DNA of 64,000 nt from Chrysaora quinquecirrha. Taxonomy: Eukaryota; Cnidaria; Scyphozoa; Semaeostomeae; Pelagiidae. Every line of letters begins with the position of its first letter. Within the stretch, counting starts at the first letter, position 1. The translations under genes were made by a program, and so were the position numbers. Shown piece by piece: positions 13,015 to 25,900 of the stretch. The notes beneath the pieces are model-generated. The model did not search any database. It saw only the letters and a list, made by a program, of their open reading frames with translations, and was not told where the DNA came from. The DNA lies in assembly GCA_014526335.1 (NCBI GenBank), contig JACTAT010000060.1, forward strand, positions 3,742,921 to 3,806,920, read 5' to 3'.

Positions 13015-13979
13015 AGCATAGGTATTGACAGATTTAGTTATGACTTTAGTCAATTTCAAACTAATGTATTATTTCAAACTTAGAATGAGAATAACAACAA
13101 AAATTAACCTAATCTTCAAATAATGGCTTTAAGCTCTATTAACCATTAGAAATACTCTTATAAAGCAATTTTTGACCGTTTGGCCAAATCGCCATCGCTT
13201 GAACAAGCAAAACACACAAAATAGGTTTGGCGATATTTTTAAAAAATGTGAGTCCATATTTTGGAGTTCCTTACCCCTGTCTGCTCGCATTGAAAGTGCT
13301 GATAAAATTGTGCAATCTCCTTTACATTCAAATATGCTTATAATTTATTAGTTTACCTGTCTCCAATATTCGACCATAAAATGTCCTAATTTTCTTAATT
13401 TTTTTATTTTCATTTTCTGTTGTGAACAAATTACTACTGCCAATTATATTTGATGTACCGTAATCACAAATTTCATTTATATTTATATATATCTGAGCCC
13501 TTATTGATCATTCTTGTGTCTACATTTGCAAAAAACTTTCTGGGTCATCATCTTAAATCACAAAGCTAATGGTCTCGTGTCTACTCTGCGCTTTGCTTAA
13601 GTGTTTGATACAAATTCGAGGCTGTCGAGTGGAAATTCAAGAATGTTTGAAAACTGTATTTACGTATGTAAAGCAAGATCAGGTTTTGAAATAGATGAGG
13701 CCTACTCTCAGAAGAAAAGTTTTAGCACCGAAAAACAAAAAATCTTGCTTATTTCGCTACAATTACTCTAAACTGCTTTACATAAGTTCAATAGAGTTTC
13801 CAAGAGTGAATTTCGGGAAATACTTCTAGTGAAGAAACACGAAAAAAGCAAATGTACCGACTTTCTAGTGGTAAAAAATCAAGCAAAATTAGTGGCTCTA
13901 ACATCGTGCGTATTTCGCCAAAAATAGCTCTCGTGTCTCACAACATCTGACCCAACCTGCTTTAAATAAAACAAAAATC
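13015..13979. other. SURF1 downstream region
   Basis: Presumed 3' UTR and downstream DNA after the SURF1 stop. I see no well-placed AATAAA close to the stop; the first clear one on the plus strand is near 13964, inside a later region. No other coding signal was found. Confidence 0.4.
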
Positions 13980-14656
13980 CAAAAGGATCTCCAGCTAATT
14001 GGGTGAAAGAAAAACACCCCCAAATTGGCCAATTATTGCCCAAAAGGCACGGCTCTGCTAAAGTAAAATGGCTAAAAGCCACAATAATCAGTGGTTTCAA
14101 AAATCCTCCTAAATCATCAGAGATCATTTTCTAGGCTATTATAGGCTTTTATAAAGATTTCCAGCCAATTGGATGAAGAAAAAATCTCAAAATCCACCCA
14201 TTTTTGGCAAAAAGGCAAGGTTATACTAAAGCAAAATGGCGACCAACATTGATGAGGCTATCAAAAATCCCCTAAATCATCAGAGATCACTTTATAGGCT
14301 ATTGTAGGGCTATAATAAAGATTTCAAGCCAATTGGATGGAAGAAATAAACCTAAAAATAAACCCATTGTTGGCCAGAAAGCAAGGCACTAAAGAAAAAT
14401 TGGTTAAAATCGACCAGAATCAGGGGTTTCAAAAATCTTCCTACATCCTCTCAGAAAATTTCTCTAGCCTATAATAAAGCTATAATAAGCATCTCCAGTC
14501 AATTGAAGCAAAAATTATCTCAAATTGATCCATTTATGGCAAAATAGGCAAGGCTATATGAAGGCAAAATACTAAAAATCTATCAAATTAAGGACTTCAA
14601 AAATCCTCCTTAATCACCTTAGATCATTGTCAAGGCTATGATAAGGCTATAATAAG
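13980..14656. repeat. Decayed satellite-related repeats, about 165-bp spacing
   Basis: Four diverged units recur at 163-169 bp. Each has a segment like AAATCATCAGAGATCA, a segment like CCAATTGGATGAAG, and GGCAAAAAGGCAAGG followed by TATACTAAAG. The last segment matches the reverse complement of the main satellite core, so these look like old relatives in the opposite orientation. Confidence 0.65.
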
Positions 14657-14966
14657 GAGGGGGGCTTTGGGATTTCACGGGTTGCGGGTTTGGTCGATTT
14701 TGCTCTCGGGTTTTTGGGTTTTTCCAAAAATTCCTGCGGGTTTTCGGGTCGAGTATATTTAACGGGCAACGGTTTTTGCCATTTTTCTAGCTCGGGTTTC
14801 GGGTATTGTAGCAAAAATGTATGGGTTTTCGGGTTTTAATCCTCACAAAGGATATCAATATGTAAAATTCTTAAAACAGATGTTAAAACTAAGGCAATCC
14901 GGGTTTTCGGGTATGCCCGAATTTTCCTCCGGGTTTTCGGGTTTGATTTCCCCCAAAGCCCCCCTC
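14657..14966. mobile_element. 310-bp MITE inserted in the satellite, AATAAG duplication
   Basis: Terminal inverted repeats GAGGGGGGCTTTGGG at the left end and its complement at the right end. AATAAG flanks both sides exactly (14651-14656 and 14967-14972). The interior repeats GGGTTTTCGGG several times. The frame at 14817-15032 is an accident of this composition. Confidence 0.7.
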
Positions 14967-16930
14967 AATAAGCCTAATACGCATATGCAGTTGATTGGAT
15001 CAAGAAAAAATTGCCTCAAAATCCAGCCATAAGCAGCCATTTTAGCCATAGGCAAGGCCCCATGGCTAATAACTGGCCAAGATTAGGGGTTTTGAAAACC
15101 CCTTTTTCCCTGAATCCTTCCAAATACCCACTGAAAAGCTTATAAAGGGTAAATAAAGTATTTTTCTAACATAATAGGTCGAATTAGGGGGAAAATTACC
15201 CTCGAAAATTCACCAAAACGGCAAGCCTATAGCCTTGTCAAATGGCCAAAAATCAGCCATAATCAGGGGTTCTAAAAACTCCCTTTTTTCGGCAAAAATA
15301 GTTATCAAATCCTACCAATGTCCCCCTGAAAACAAGCCTATAGCCCTGTCATATGGCTAAAAATCGGACAAAATCAGGGGTTTTGAAAACCCCCTTTTTT
15401 CTCAGAAATGGTTATCGAATCCGACAAATTACCCCTGAAAAGCCCCTAAGGGGTAAATAAGGTATTTTTCATCAATTTGAGTCGAATATAGGGGGAGAAA
15501 TTACTCTCAAAAATCGACAAAAAGGCAAGCCTATAGCCTTCCCAAATGGGCCAAAATCAAGGGTTTTTAAAACCCCTGGTTTTTCTCAATAATAGTCATC
15601 TAATCTGATCAAATACCCCCTGAAATGCCTCTAAGCGATTAGTAAGGTAATTTTTTATGATTAAAGGGTTGAATTTGGGTGGAAAAATAACCCTCAAAAA
15701 TTCGTTAAAATGGCAAGCCTGTAGCCTTGTCAAATGGCAGAAAATTGGACAAAATCAGGGGTTTTTAAACCCCTTTTTTCTCAAAAATAGTCATCAACTC
15801 TGGACAAATACCCCCTGAAAAGCCTCTAGGGGGTAAAATTTGAATTTCTATCATGAAAGGGTTGAATTTGGGTGGAAAGATCACGCTAAAAAATTCGTCA
15901 AAACGGCAATTCTATAGCCTTGCCAAATGACCAAAACTCGGGAAAAGATAGGAGTTTTTAAGATCCTTTCTTCTGAAAGAAAGTTGTCAAATTCGACCAA
16001 ATACCCCCTGAAAAGCCTCTAGGGAGTAAATAAGGTATTTTCTATCACTATATGTCGAATTTGGGGGATGAGTCACCCTCAAAAAATAGCAAAACAGGCA
16101 AGCCTGTAGCCTTGAAAAATGGCCAAAATCGGACAAAATCAAGCGTTTCTAAAACCCCTTTTCTGTCAGAAATAGTTATTGAATTCGACCAAATAGCCCC
16201 TCAAAAGCCTCTAGGGGGCACATAAGGTAATTTTTTATCATTATAGGTTGAATTTGGGGGGAGAAATCCCCCTAAAAAATCGCAAAAAGACAAGCCCACA
16301 GCCTTGCCAAATGGCAACAAATTTGTCAAAATCAGACGTTTTGCAAAGCCCCTTTTTTCATACAGATAGCAATCAAATTCGATCAAATAACCCCTGAAAA
16401 GCCTCTAGGGGGTAAATAATGTATTTTTCTATCATTATAGGTCGAATTCTGAGGGAGAAATTACCCTCAAAAATCGCAAAAAGGCATGCCTATAGCCTTG
16501 CAAGATGGATAAAAATCAATTAAAATCAGAGGTTTTTACAACACCTCTTTTTCTCAAAAGTAGTTAGTCAAATTGGGGGGGGAGAAATCACCCTCAAAAA
16601 ATCGCAAAAAAACGCATGTCTATAGCATTGCCAAATGGCCTAAAATCATCCAAAGTTAGTGGTTTTTAATACCCTTTATTTAATCACAAATAGTTATCAA
16701 ATCCAAATACCCCCTGAGAAGACTCTAGGGGTAAATAAGGTATACATCTATCATTGTAACTCAAATTTGGTGGCAGAAATCACCCTCAAAAATGGCAAAA
16801 AGTGATTGAGTGATTGCCATTTTGGACCAGAAGGCAAGACTATACAAAGGCTAAGTCGGTAAAAATAAACCAAAGTCAGTGGTTTCAAAAATCTATTAAG
16901 ATCACCTTTAATATGTAATAAGGCTTTAGT
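14967..16930. repeat. Diverged left flank of the satellite, about 194-bp units
   Basis: Tandem units of 192-195 bp are marked by CCCCTGAAAAGCCTCTAGGG (for example near 15804, 15998, 16190 and 16385). Each also holds AAAAAGGCAAGCCTATAGCC and a CAGGGGTTTTTAAAACCCC palindrome-like block. Units are about 10-25 percent diverged by eye. The GGCAAG-CTATA block is inverted relative to the core array that follows. Confidence 0.75.
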
Positions 16931-19900
16931 ATAGCCTTGCCTTTTTGACAAAAAACGGTGAATTTTTTACCTTTTTCCTGCCTGATTTTTGGGGCTAAAA
17001 AGTACAAATAATGCCCCCCAACAAGGTAAACCGCCTTATTATAGCTTGGTAAGTACATTTTAGAAGGTTTGAAGCATTTTTAGGCTCTCGATTTTCGGCC
17101 AATTTTGGAGATTTTCCCTTAGTATAGCCTTACCTTTTTGGCAAAAGTCGGTGAATTTTTTACCTTTTTCCTGCCTGATTTTTGGGGCTAAAAAGTACAA
17201 ATAATGCCCCCAAACAAGGTAAACTGCCTTATTATAGCTTGGTAAGTATATTTTAGGAGGTTTGAAGCATTTTTGAGACCCTCGATTTTCGGCCGATTTT
17301 ACAGATTTTCCCTCAGTATAGCCTTGCCTTTTTGGCAAGAGTCAGTGAATTTTTTACCATTTTCCTGCCTGATTTTTGGGGCTAAAAAGTACCAATAATG
17401 CCCCCCAAAGGGGTAAACCGCCTTAGTATAGCTTGGTTAGTATATTTTATGAGGTTTGAAGCATTTTTGAGAACCTCCATTCTAGGCCGATTTTGGAGAT
17501 TTTTCCTTAGTATAGTCTTACCTTTTTGGCAAAAATCGTTAAATTTTTTACCTTTTTCCTGCCTGGTTTTTGGGGCTAAAAAGTGCAAATAATGCTCCCC
17601 AACAGGATAAACAGCCTTATTATAGCTTGGTAAGTACATTTTAGAAGGTTACAAGAATTTTTAGGCTCTCAATTTTCGGCCAATTTTGGAGACTTTCCCT
17701 TAGTATAGCCTTACCTTTTTGGCAAAAGTCGGTGAATTTTTTACCTTTTCCACCTCGATTTTTGGGGCTAAAAAGTACCAATAATGCCCCCCAAAGGGGT
17801 AAACCGCCTTAGTATAGCTTGGTTAGTATATTTTATGAGGTTTGAAGCATTTTTGAGAACCTCCATTCTAGGCCGATTTTGGAGATTTTTCCTTAGTATA
17901 TAGTCTTACCTTTTTGGCAAAAATCGTTGAATTTTTTACCATTTTCCTGCCTGATTTTTGGGGCTAAAAAGTGCAAATAATGCTCCCCAACAGGATAAAC
18001 AGCCTTATTATAGCTTGGTAAGTATATTTTAGGAGGTTCGAAGCATTTTTGAGACCCTCGATTTTCGGCCAATTTTACAGATTTTCCCTTAGTATAACCT
18101 TGCTTTTTTGGCAAAAAACGTTAAATTTTTTACCTTTTCCTGCCTGATTTTTGGGGCTAAAAAGTACAAATAATGCCACCTAAAAGGGTAAACCGCCTTA
18201 TTATAGCTTGGTAAGTACATTTTGGGAGGTTTGAAGCATTTTTAAAACCCTCGATTTTCGGCCAATTTTGGAGACTTTCCCTTAGTATAGCCTTACCTTT
18301 TTGGCAAAAGTCGGTGAATTTTTTACCTTTTCCTGCTTGATTTTTGGGGCTAAAAAGTACCAATAATGCCCCCCAACAGGATAAACCGCCTTATTATAGC
18401 TCGGTAAGTACATTTTAGGAGATTTGAAGCATTTTTGAGACCCTCAATTCTCAGCCGATTTTGGAGATTTTCCCTTAGTATAGCCTTGCCTTTTTGGCAA
18501 AAATCGGTGAGTTTCTGACCTTTTTCCTGCTTGATTTTTGGGCCAAAAAAGTACCAATAATGCCCCCTAACAAGGTAAACCGCCCAAACATAGCTTGGTA
18601 AGTATATTTTAGGAGGTTTGAAGCATTTTTGAGAACATACATTCTCGGCCGATTTTTTAGATTTCCCCTTAGTATAGCCTTGCCTTTTTGGCAAAAATCA
18701 GTGAATTTTTTCCTTTTTCCTGCTTAATTTTTGGGGCTAAAAAGTACCAATAATGCCTCCAACAGGATAAACCGCCTTATTATAGCTCGGTAAGTACATT
18801 TTAGGAGATTTGAAGCATTTTTGAGGCCTTCAATTCTCGGCCGATTTTGGAGATTTTCCCTTAGTATAGCCTTGCCTTTTGGCAAAAATCGATGAATTTT
18901 TGACCTTTTTCCTGCTTGATTTTTGAGGCTAAAAAGTACCAATAATCCCCCCTAACAAGGTTAACCGCCTTAAAATAGCATGGTAAGTATATTTTAGGAG
19001 GTTTGAAGCATTTTGGAGACCCTCGATCCTCGGCCGATTTTGGTGATTTTACCTTAGTATAGCCTTGCCTTTTTGGCAAAAATCGGTGATTTTTTGACCT
19101 TTTTCCTGCTTGATTTTTGGGGCTAAAAAGTGCCAATAATACCCCCTAACAAGGTAAATCGACTTAAAATAGCATGGTAAGTATATTTTAGGAGGTTTGA
19201 AGCATTTTGGAGACCCTCGATCCTCGGCCGATTTTTGAGATTTTCCCTTAGTATAGCCTTGCCTTTTTGGCTAAAATCAGTGAATTTTTTCCTTTTTCCT
19301 GCTTGATTTTTGGGGCTAAAAAGTACCAATAATCCCCCCTAACAAGGTTAACCGCCTTAAAATAGCATGGTAAGTATATTTTAGGAGATTTGAAGCATTT
19401 TTGAGACCCTCAATTCTCGGCCGATTTTGGAGATTTTCCCCGTAGTAGCTTGCCTTTTTGGCAAAAATCGGTGAATTTTTGACCTTTTTCCTGCTTGATT
19501 TTTGGGGCTAAAAAGTACCAATAATGCCCCCTAACACGGTAAACCACCCAAACATAGCTTGGTAAGTATATTTTAGGATGTTTGAAGCATTTTTGAGACC
19601 CTAGATTCTGGGCCGATTTTTGAGATTTCCCCTTAGTATAGCCTTGCCTTTTTGGCAAAAATCAGTGAATTTTTTCCTTTTTCCTGCTTAATTTTTGGGG
19701 CTATAAAGTACCAATAATGCCTCCAACAGGACAAACCGCCTTATTATAGCTCGGTAAGTATATTTTAGGAGATTTGAAGCATTTTTGAGGCCTTCAATTC
19801 TCGGCCGATTTTGGTATAGCCTTGCCTTTTTGGCAAAAATCGGTGAAGTTTTGACTTTTTACCTGCTTGATTTTTGGGGCTAAAAAGTACCAATAATGCC

Positions 19901-22900
19901 CCCTAACAAGGTAAACCGCCTAAACATAGCTTAGTAAGTATATTTTAGGAGGTTTGAAGCATTTTTAAGATCCTCGATTCTCGGCCGATTTTGGAGATTT
20001 TCCCTTAGTATAGCCTTGCCTTTTTGGCAAAAATCGGTGAATTTTTGACCTTTTTCCTGCTTGATTTTTGGGGCTAAAAAGTACCAATAATGCCCCTTAA
20101 CAAGGTAAACCGCCTTAAAATAGCTTGGTAAGTATACTTTAGGAGGTTTGAAGCATTTTTGAGATCCTCGATTCTCGGCCGATTTTTGAGATTTTCCTTA
20201 GTATAGCCTTGCCTTTTGGCTAAAATCAGTGAATTTTTCCTTTTTCCTGCTTGATTTTGGGGCTAAAAGTACCAATAATGCCCCTAACAAGGTAAACCGC
20301 CTAAACATAGCTTAGTAAGTATATTTTAGGAGATTTGAAGCATTTTAAGATCCTCGATTCTCGGCCGATTTATGAGATTTTACCTTAGTATAGCCTTGCC
20401 TTTTTGGCAAAAATCGGTGAATTTTTGACTTTTTACCTGCTTGATTTTTGGGGCTAAAAAGTACCAATAATGCCTCCAACAGGATAAACCGCTTTATTAT
20501 AGCTCGGTAAGTACATTTTAGGAGATTTGAAGCATTTTTGAGGCCTTCAATTCTCGGCCGATTTTGGTATAGCCTTGCCTTTTTGGCAAAAATCGGTGAA
20601 TTTTTGACTTTTTACCTGCTTGATTTTTGGGGCTAAAAAGTACCAATAATGCCCCCTAACAAGGTAAACCGCCTAAACATAGCTTAGTAAGTATATTTTA
20701 GGAGGGTTGAAGCATTTTTAAGATCCTCGATTCTCGGCCGATTTAGGAGATTTTACCTTAGTATAGCCTTGCCTTTTTGGCAAAAATCGGTGAATTTTGA
20801 CCTTTTACCTGCTTGATTTTTGGGGCTAAAAGTACCAATAATGCCCCTAACAAGGTAAACCGCCTAAACATAGCTTAGTAAGTATATTTTAGGAGGTTAA
20901 AGCATTTTAAGATCCTCGATTCTCGGCCGATTTTGGAGATTTTCCTTAGTATAGCCTTGCCTTTTGGCAAAAATCGGTGAATTTTTGACCTTTTTCCTGC
21001 TTGATTTTTGGGGCTAAAAGTGCCAATAATACCCCTAACAAGGTAAATCGCCTTAAAATAGCATGGTAAGTATATTTTAGGAGGTTTGAAGCATTTTGAG
21101 ACCCTTGATTCTCGGCCGATTTTGAGATTTTCCTTAGTATAGCCTTGCCTTTTGGCTAAAATCAGTGAATTTTTCCTTTTTCCTGCTTGATTTTTGGGGC
21201 TAAAAGTACCAATAATCCCCCCTAACAAGGTTAACCGCCTTAAAATAGCATGGTATGTATATTTTAGGAGATTTGAAGCATTTTTGAGACCCTCAATTCT
21301 CGGCCGATTTTGGAGATTTTCCCTTAGTAGCTTGCGTTTTTGGCAAAAATCGGTGAATTTTTGACCTTTTTCCTGCTTGATTTTTGGGGCTAAAAAGTAC
21401 CAATAATGCCACCTAACACGGTAAACCGCCCAAACATAGCTTGGTAAGTATATTTTAGGAGGTTTGAAGCATTTTTGAGAACATACATTCTCGGCCGATT
21501 TTTTAGATTTCCCCTTAGTATAGCCTTGCCTTTTTGGCAAAAATCAGTGAATTTTTTCCTTTTTCCTGCTTAATTTTTGGGGCTAAAAAGTACCAATAAT
21601 GCCTCCAACAGGATAAACCGCCTTATTATAGCTCGGTAAGTACATTTTAGGAGATTTGAAGCATTTTTGAGGCCTTCAATTCTCGGCCGATTTTGGTATA
21701 GCCTTGCCTTTTTGGCAAAAATCGGTGAATTTTTGACTTTTTACCTGCTTGATTTTTGGGGCTAAAAAGTACCAATAATGCCCCCTAACAAGGTAAACCG
21801 CCTTAAAATAGCATGGTAAGTATATTTTAGGAGGTTTGAAGCATTTTTGAGACCTTTGATTCTCGGCCGATTTTTGAGATTTTCCCTTAGTATAGCCTTG
21901 CCTTTTTGGCTAAAATCAGTGAATTTTTTCCTTTTTCCTGCTTGATTTTTGGGGCTAAAAAGTACCAATAATCCCCCCTAACAAGGTTAACCGCCTTAAA
22001 ATAGCATGGTAAGTATATTTTAGGAGATTTGAAGCATTTTTGAGACCCTCAATTCTCGGCCGATTTTTGAGATTTTCCCTTAGTAGCTATAGCCTTGCCT
22101 TTTTGGCAAAAATCAGTGAATTTTTTCCTTTTTCCTGCTTAATTTTTGGAGCTAAAAAGTACCAATAATGCCCCCTAACACGGTAAACCGCCCAAACATA
22201 GCTTGGTAAGTATATTTTAGGAGGTTTGAAGCATTTTTGAGACCCTAGATTCTCGGCCGATTTTTGAGATTTCCCCTTAGTATAGCCTTGCCTTTTTGGC
22301 AAAAATCAGTGAATTTTTTCCTTTTTCCTGCTTAATTTTTGGGGCTATAAAGTACCAATAATGCCTCCAACAGGATAAACCGCCTTATTATAGCTCGGTA
22401 AGTACATTTTAGGAGACTTGAAGCATTTTTGAGGCCTTCAATTCTCGGCCGATTTTGGAGATTTTCCTTAGTATAGCCTTGCCTTTTGGCAAAAATCGGT
22501 GAATTTTGACCTTTTACCTGCTTGATTTTTGGGGCTAAAAAGTACCAATAATGCCCCCTAACAAGGTAAACCGCCTAAACATAGCTTAGTAAGTATATTT
22601 TAGGAGGTTTGAAGCATTTTTAAGATCCTCGATTCTCGGCCGATTTTGGTGATTTTCCCTTAGTATAGCCTTGCCTTTTTGGCAAAAATCGATGAATTTT
22701 TGACCTTTTTCCTGCTTGATTTTTGGGGCTAAAAAGTGCCAATAATACCCCCTAACAAGGTAAATCGCCTTAAAATAGCATGGTAAGTATATTTTAGGAG
22801 GTTTGAAGCATTTTTGAGACCCTTGATTCTCGGCCGATTTTTGAGATTTTCCCTTAGTATAGCCTTGCCTTTTTGGCTAAAATCAGTGAATTTTTCCTTT

Positions 22901-25900
22901 TTCCTGCTTGATTTTTGGGGCTAAAAAGTACCAATAATGCCCCCTAACAAGGTAAACCGCCTAAACATAGCTTAGTAAGTATATTTTAGGAGGATTGAAG
23001 CATTTTTAAGATCCTCGATTCTCGGCCGATTTTGAGATTTTCCCTTAGTATAGCCTTGCCTTTTTGGCTAAAATCAGTGCAATTTTTGCTTTTTCCTGCT
23101 TGATTTTTGGGGCTAAAAAGTACCAATAATGCCTCCAACAGGATAAACCGCTTTATTATAGCTCGGTAAGTACATTTTAGGAGATTTGAAGCATTTTGAG
23201 ACCCTAGATTCTCGGCCGATTTTGAGATTTCCCCTTAGTATAGCCTTGCCTTTTTGGCAAAAATCAGTGAATTTTTTCCTTTTTCCTGCTTGATTTTTGG
23301 GGCTAAAAAGTACCAATAATGCCCCCTAACAAGGTAAACCGCCTAAACATAGCTTAGTAAGTATATTTTAGGAGGGTTGAAGCATTTTTAAGATCCTCGA
23401 TTCTCGGCCGATTTAGGAGATTTTACCTTAGTATAGCCTTGCCTTTTTGGCAAAAATCGGTGAATTTTTGACTTTTTACCTGCTTGATTTTTGGGGCTAA
23501 AAAGTACCAATAATGCCCCCTAACAAGGTAAACCGCCTAAACATAGCTTAGTAAGTATATTTTAGGAGGGTTGAAGCATTTTTAAGATCCTCGATTCTTT
23601 TCCTTTAGTATAGTCTTGCCTTTTTGGCAAAAATCGATGAATTTTTGACCTTTTTCCTGCTTGATTTTTGGGGCTAAAAAGTGCCAATAATACCCCCTAA
23701 CAAGGTAAATCGCCTTAAAATAGCATGGTAAGTATATTTTAGGAGGTTTGAAGCATTTTGAGACCCTTGATTCTCGGCCGATTTTTGAGATTTTCCCTTA
23801 GTATAGCCTTGCCTTTTTGGCTAAAATCAGTGAATTTTTTCCTTTTTCCTGCTTGATTTTTGGGGCTAAAAAGTACCAATAATCCCCCCTAACAAGGTTA
23901 ACCGCCTTAAAATAGCATGGTAAGTATATTTTAGGAGATTTGAAGCATTTTTGAGACCCTCAATTCTCGGCCGATTTTTGAGATTTTCCCTTAGTAGCTA
24001 TAGCCTTGCCTTTTTGGCAAAAATCAGTGAATTTTTTCCTTTTTCCTGCTTAATTTTTGGAGCTAAAAAGTACCAATAATGCCCCCTAACACGGTAAACC
24101 GCCCAAACATAGCTTGGTAAGTATATTTTAGGAGGTTTGAAGCATTTTTGAGACCCTAGATTCTCGGCCGATTTTTGAGATTTCCCCTTAGTATAGCCTT
24201 GCCTTTTTGGCAAAAATCAGTGAATTTTTTCCTTTTTCCTGCTTAATTTTTGGGGCTAAAAAGTACCAATAATGCCTCCAACAGGATAAACCGCCTTATT
24301 ATAGCTCGGTAAGTACATTTTAGGAGATTTGAAGCATTTTTGAGGCCTTCAATTCTCGGCCGATTTTGGAGATTTTCCCTTAGTATAGCCTTGCCTTTTT
24401 GGCAAAAATCGGTGAATTTTTGACTTTTTACCTGCTTGATTTTTGGGGCTAAAAAGTACCAATAATGCCCCCTAACAAGGTAAACCGCCTAAACATAGCT
24501 TAGTAAGTATATTTTAGGAGGGTTGAAGCATTTTTAAGATCCTCGATTCTCGGCCGATTTTGGTGATTTTCCCTTAGTATAGCCTTGCCTTTTTGGCAAA
24601 AATCGGTGAATTTTTGACCTTTTTCCTGCTTGATTTTTGGGGCTAAAAAGTACCAATAATGCCCCTTAACAAGGTAAACCGCCTTAAAATAGCATGGTAA
24701 GTATATTTTAGGAAGTTTGAAGCATTTTTGAGACCCTCGATTCTCGGCCGATTTTTGAGATTTTCCCTTAGTATAGCCTTGCCTTTTTGGCTAAAATCAG
24801 TGAATTTTTTCCTTTTTCCTGCTTAATTTTTGGGGCTAAAAGTACCAATAATGCCCCTAACAAGGTAAACCGCCTTAAAATAGCTTGGTAAGTATATTTT
24901 AGGAGGTTTGAAGCATTTTTGAGACCCTCAATTTTTGGCCGATTTTGGAGATTTCCCTTAGTATAGCCTTGACTTTTTGGCAAAAATCAGTGAATTTTTT
25001 CCTTTTTCCTGCTTAATTTTTGGGGCTAAAAAGTACCAATAATGCCCCCTAACAAGGTAAACCGCCTAAACATAGCTTAGTAAGTATATTTTAGGAGGTT
25101 TGAAGCATTTTTAAGATCCTCGATTCTCGGCCGATTTAGGAGATTTTCCCTTAGTATAGCCTTGCCTTTTTGGCAAAAATCGGTGAATTTTTGACTTTTT
25201 ACCTGCTTGATTTTTGGGGCTAAAAAGTACCAATAATGCCCCCTAACAAGGTAAACCGCATAAACATAGCTTAGTAAATATATTTTAGGAGGGTTGAAGC
25301 ATTTTTAAGATCCTCGATCCTCGGCTGATTTTAATGATTTTCCCTTAGTATAGCCTTGCCTTTTTGGCAAAAATCGATGAATTTTTTACCTTTTTCCTGC
25401 TTGATTTTTGAGGCTAAAAAGTACCAATAATCCCTCCTAACAAGGTTAACCGCCTTAAAATAGCATGGTAAGTATATTTTAGGAGGGTTGAAGCATTTTT
25501 AAGATCCTCGATTCTCGGCCGATTTAGGAGATTTTCCCTTAGTATAGCCTTGCCTTTTTGGCAAAAATCGGTGAATTTTTGACTTTTTACCTGCTTGATT
25601 ATTGGGCCTAAAAAGTACCAATAATGCCCCCTAACAAGGTAAACCACCTAAACATAGCTTAGTAAGTAGATTTTAGGAGGGTTGAAGCATTTTTAAGATC
25701 CTCGTTCCTCGGCTGATTTTGGTGATTTTCCCTTAGTATAGCCTTGCCTTTTTGGCAAAAATCGGTGATTTTTGATCTTTTTCCTGCTTGATTTTGGGGC
25801 TAAAAGTGCCAATAATACCCCTAACAAGGTAAATCGCCTTAAAATAGCATGGTAAGTATATTTTAGGAGATTTGAAGCATTTTGAGACCCTAGATTCTCG

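Noticed and set aside
20875..21540. 221-codon minus-strand frame and many similar frames across 17-29.5 kb
   Set aside because: All translate the 193-194 bp satellite in shifting frames; repeat length is not a multiple of three and there are no splice or family signals.
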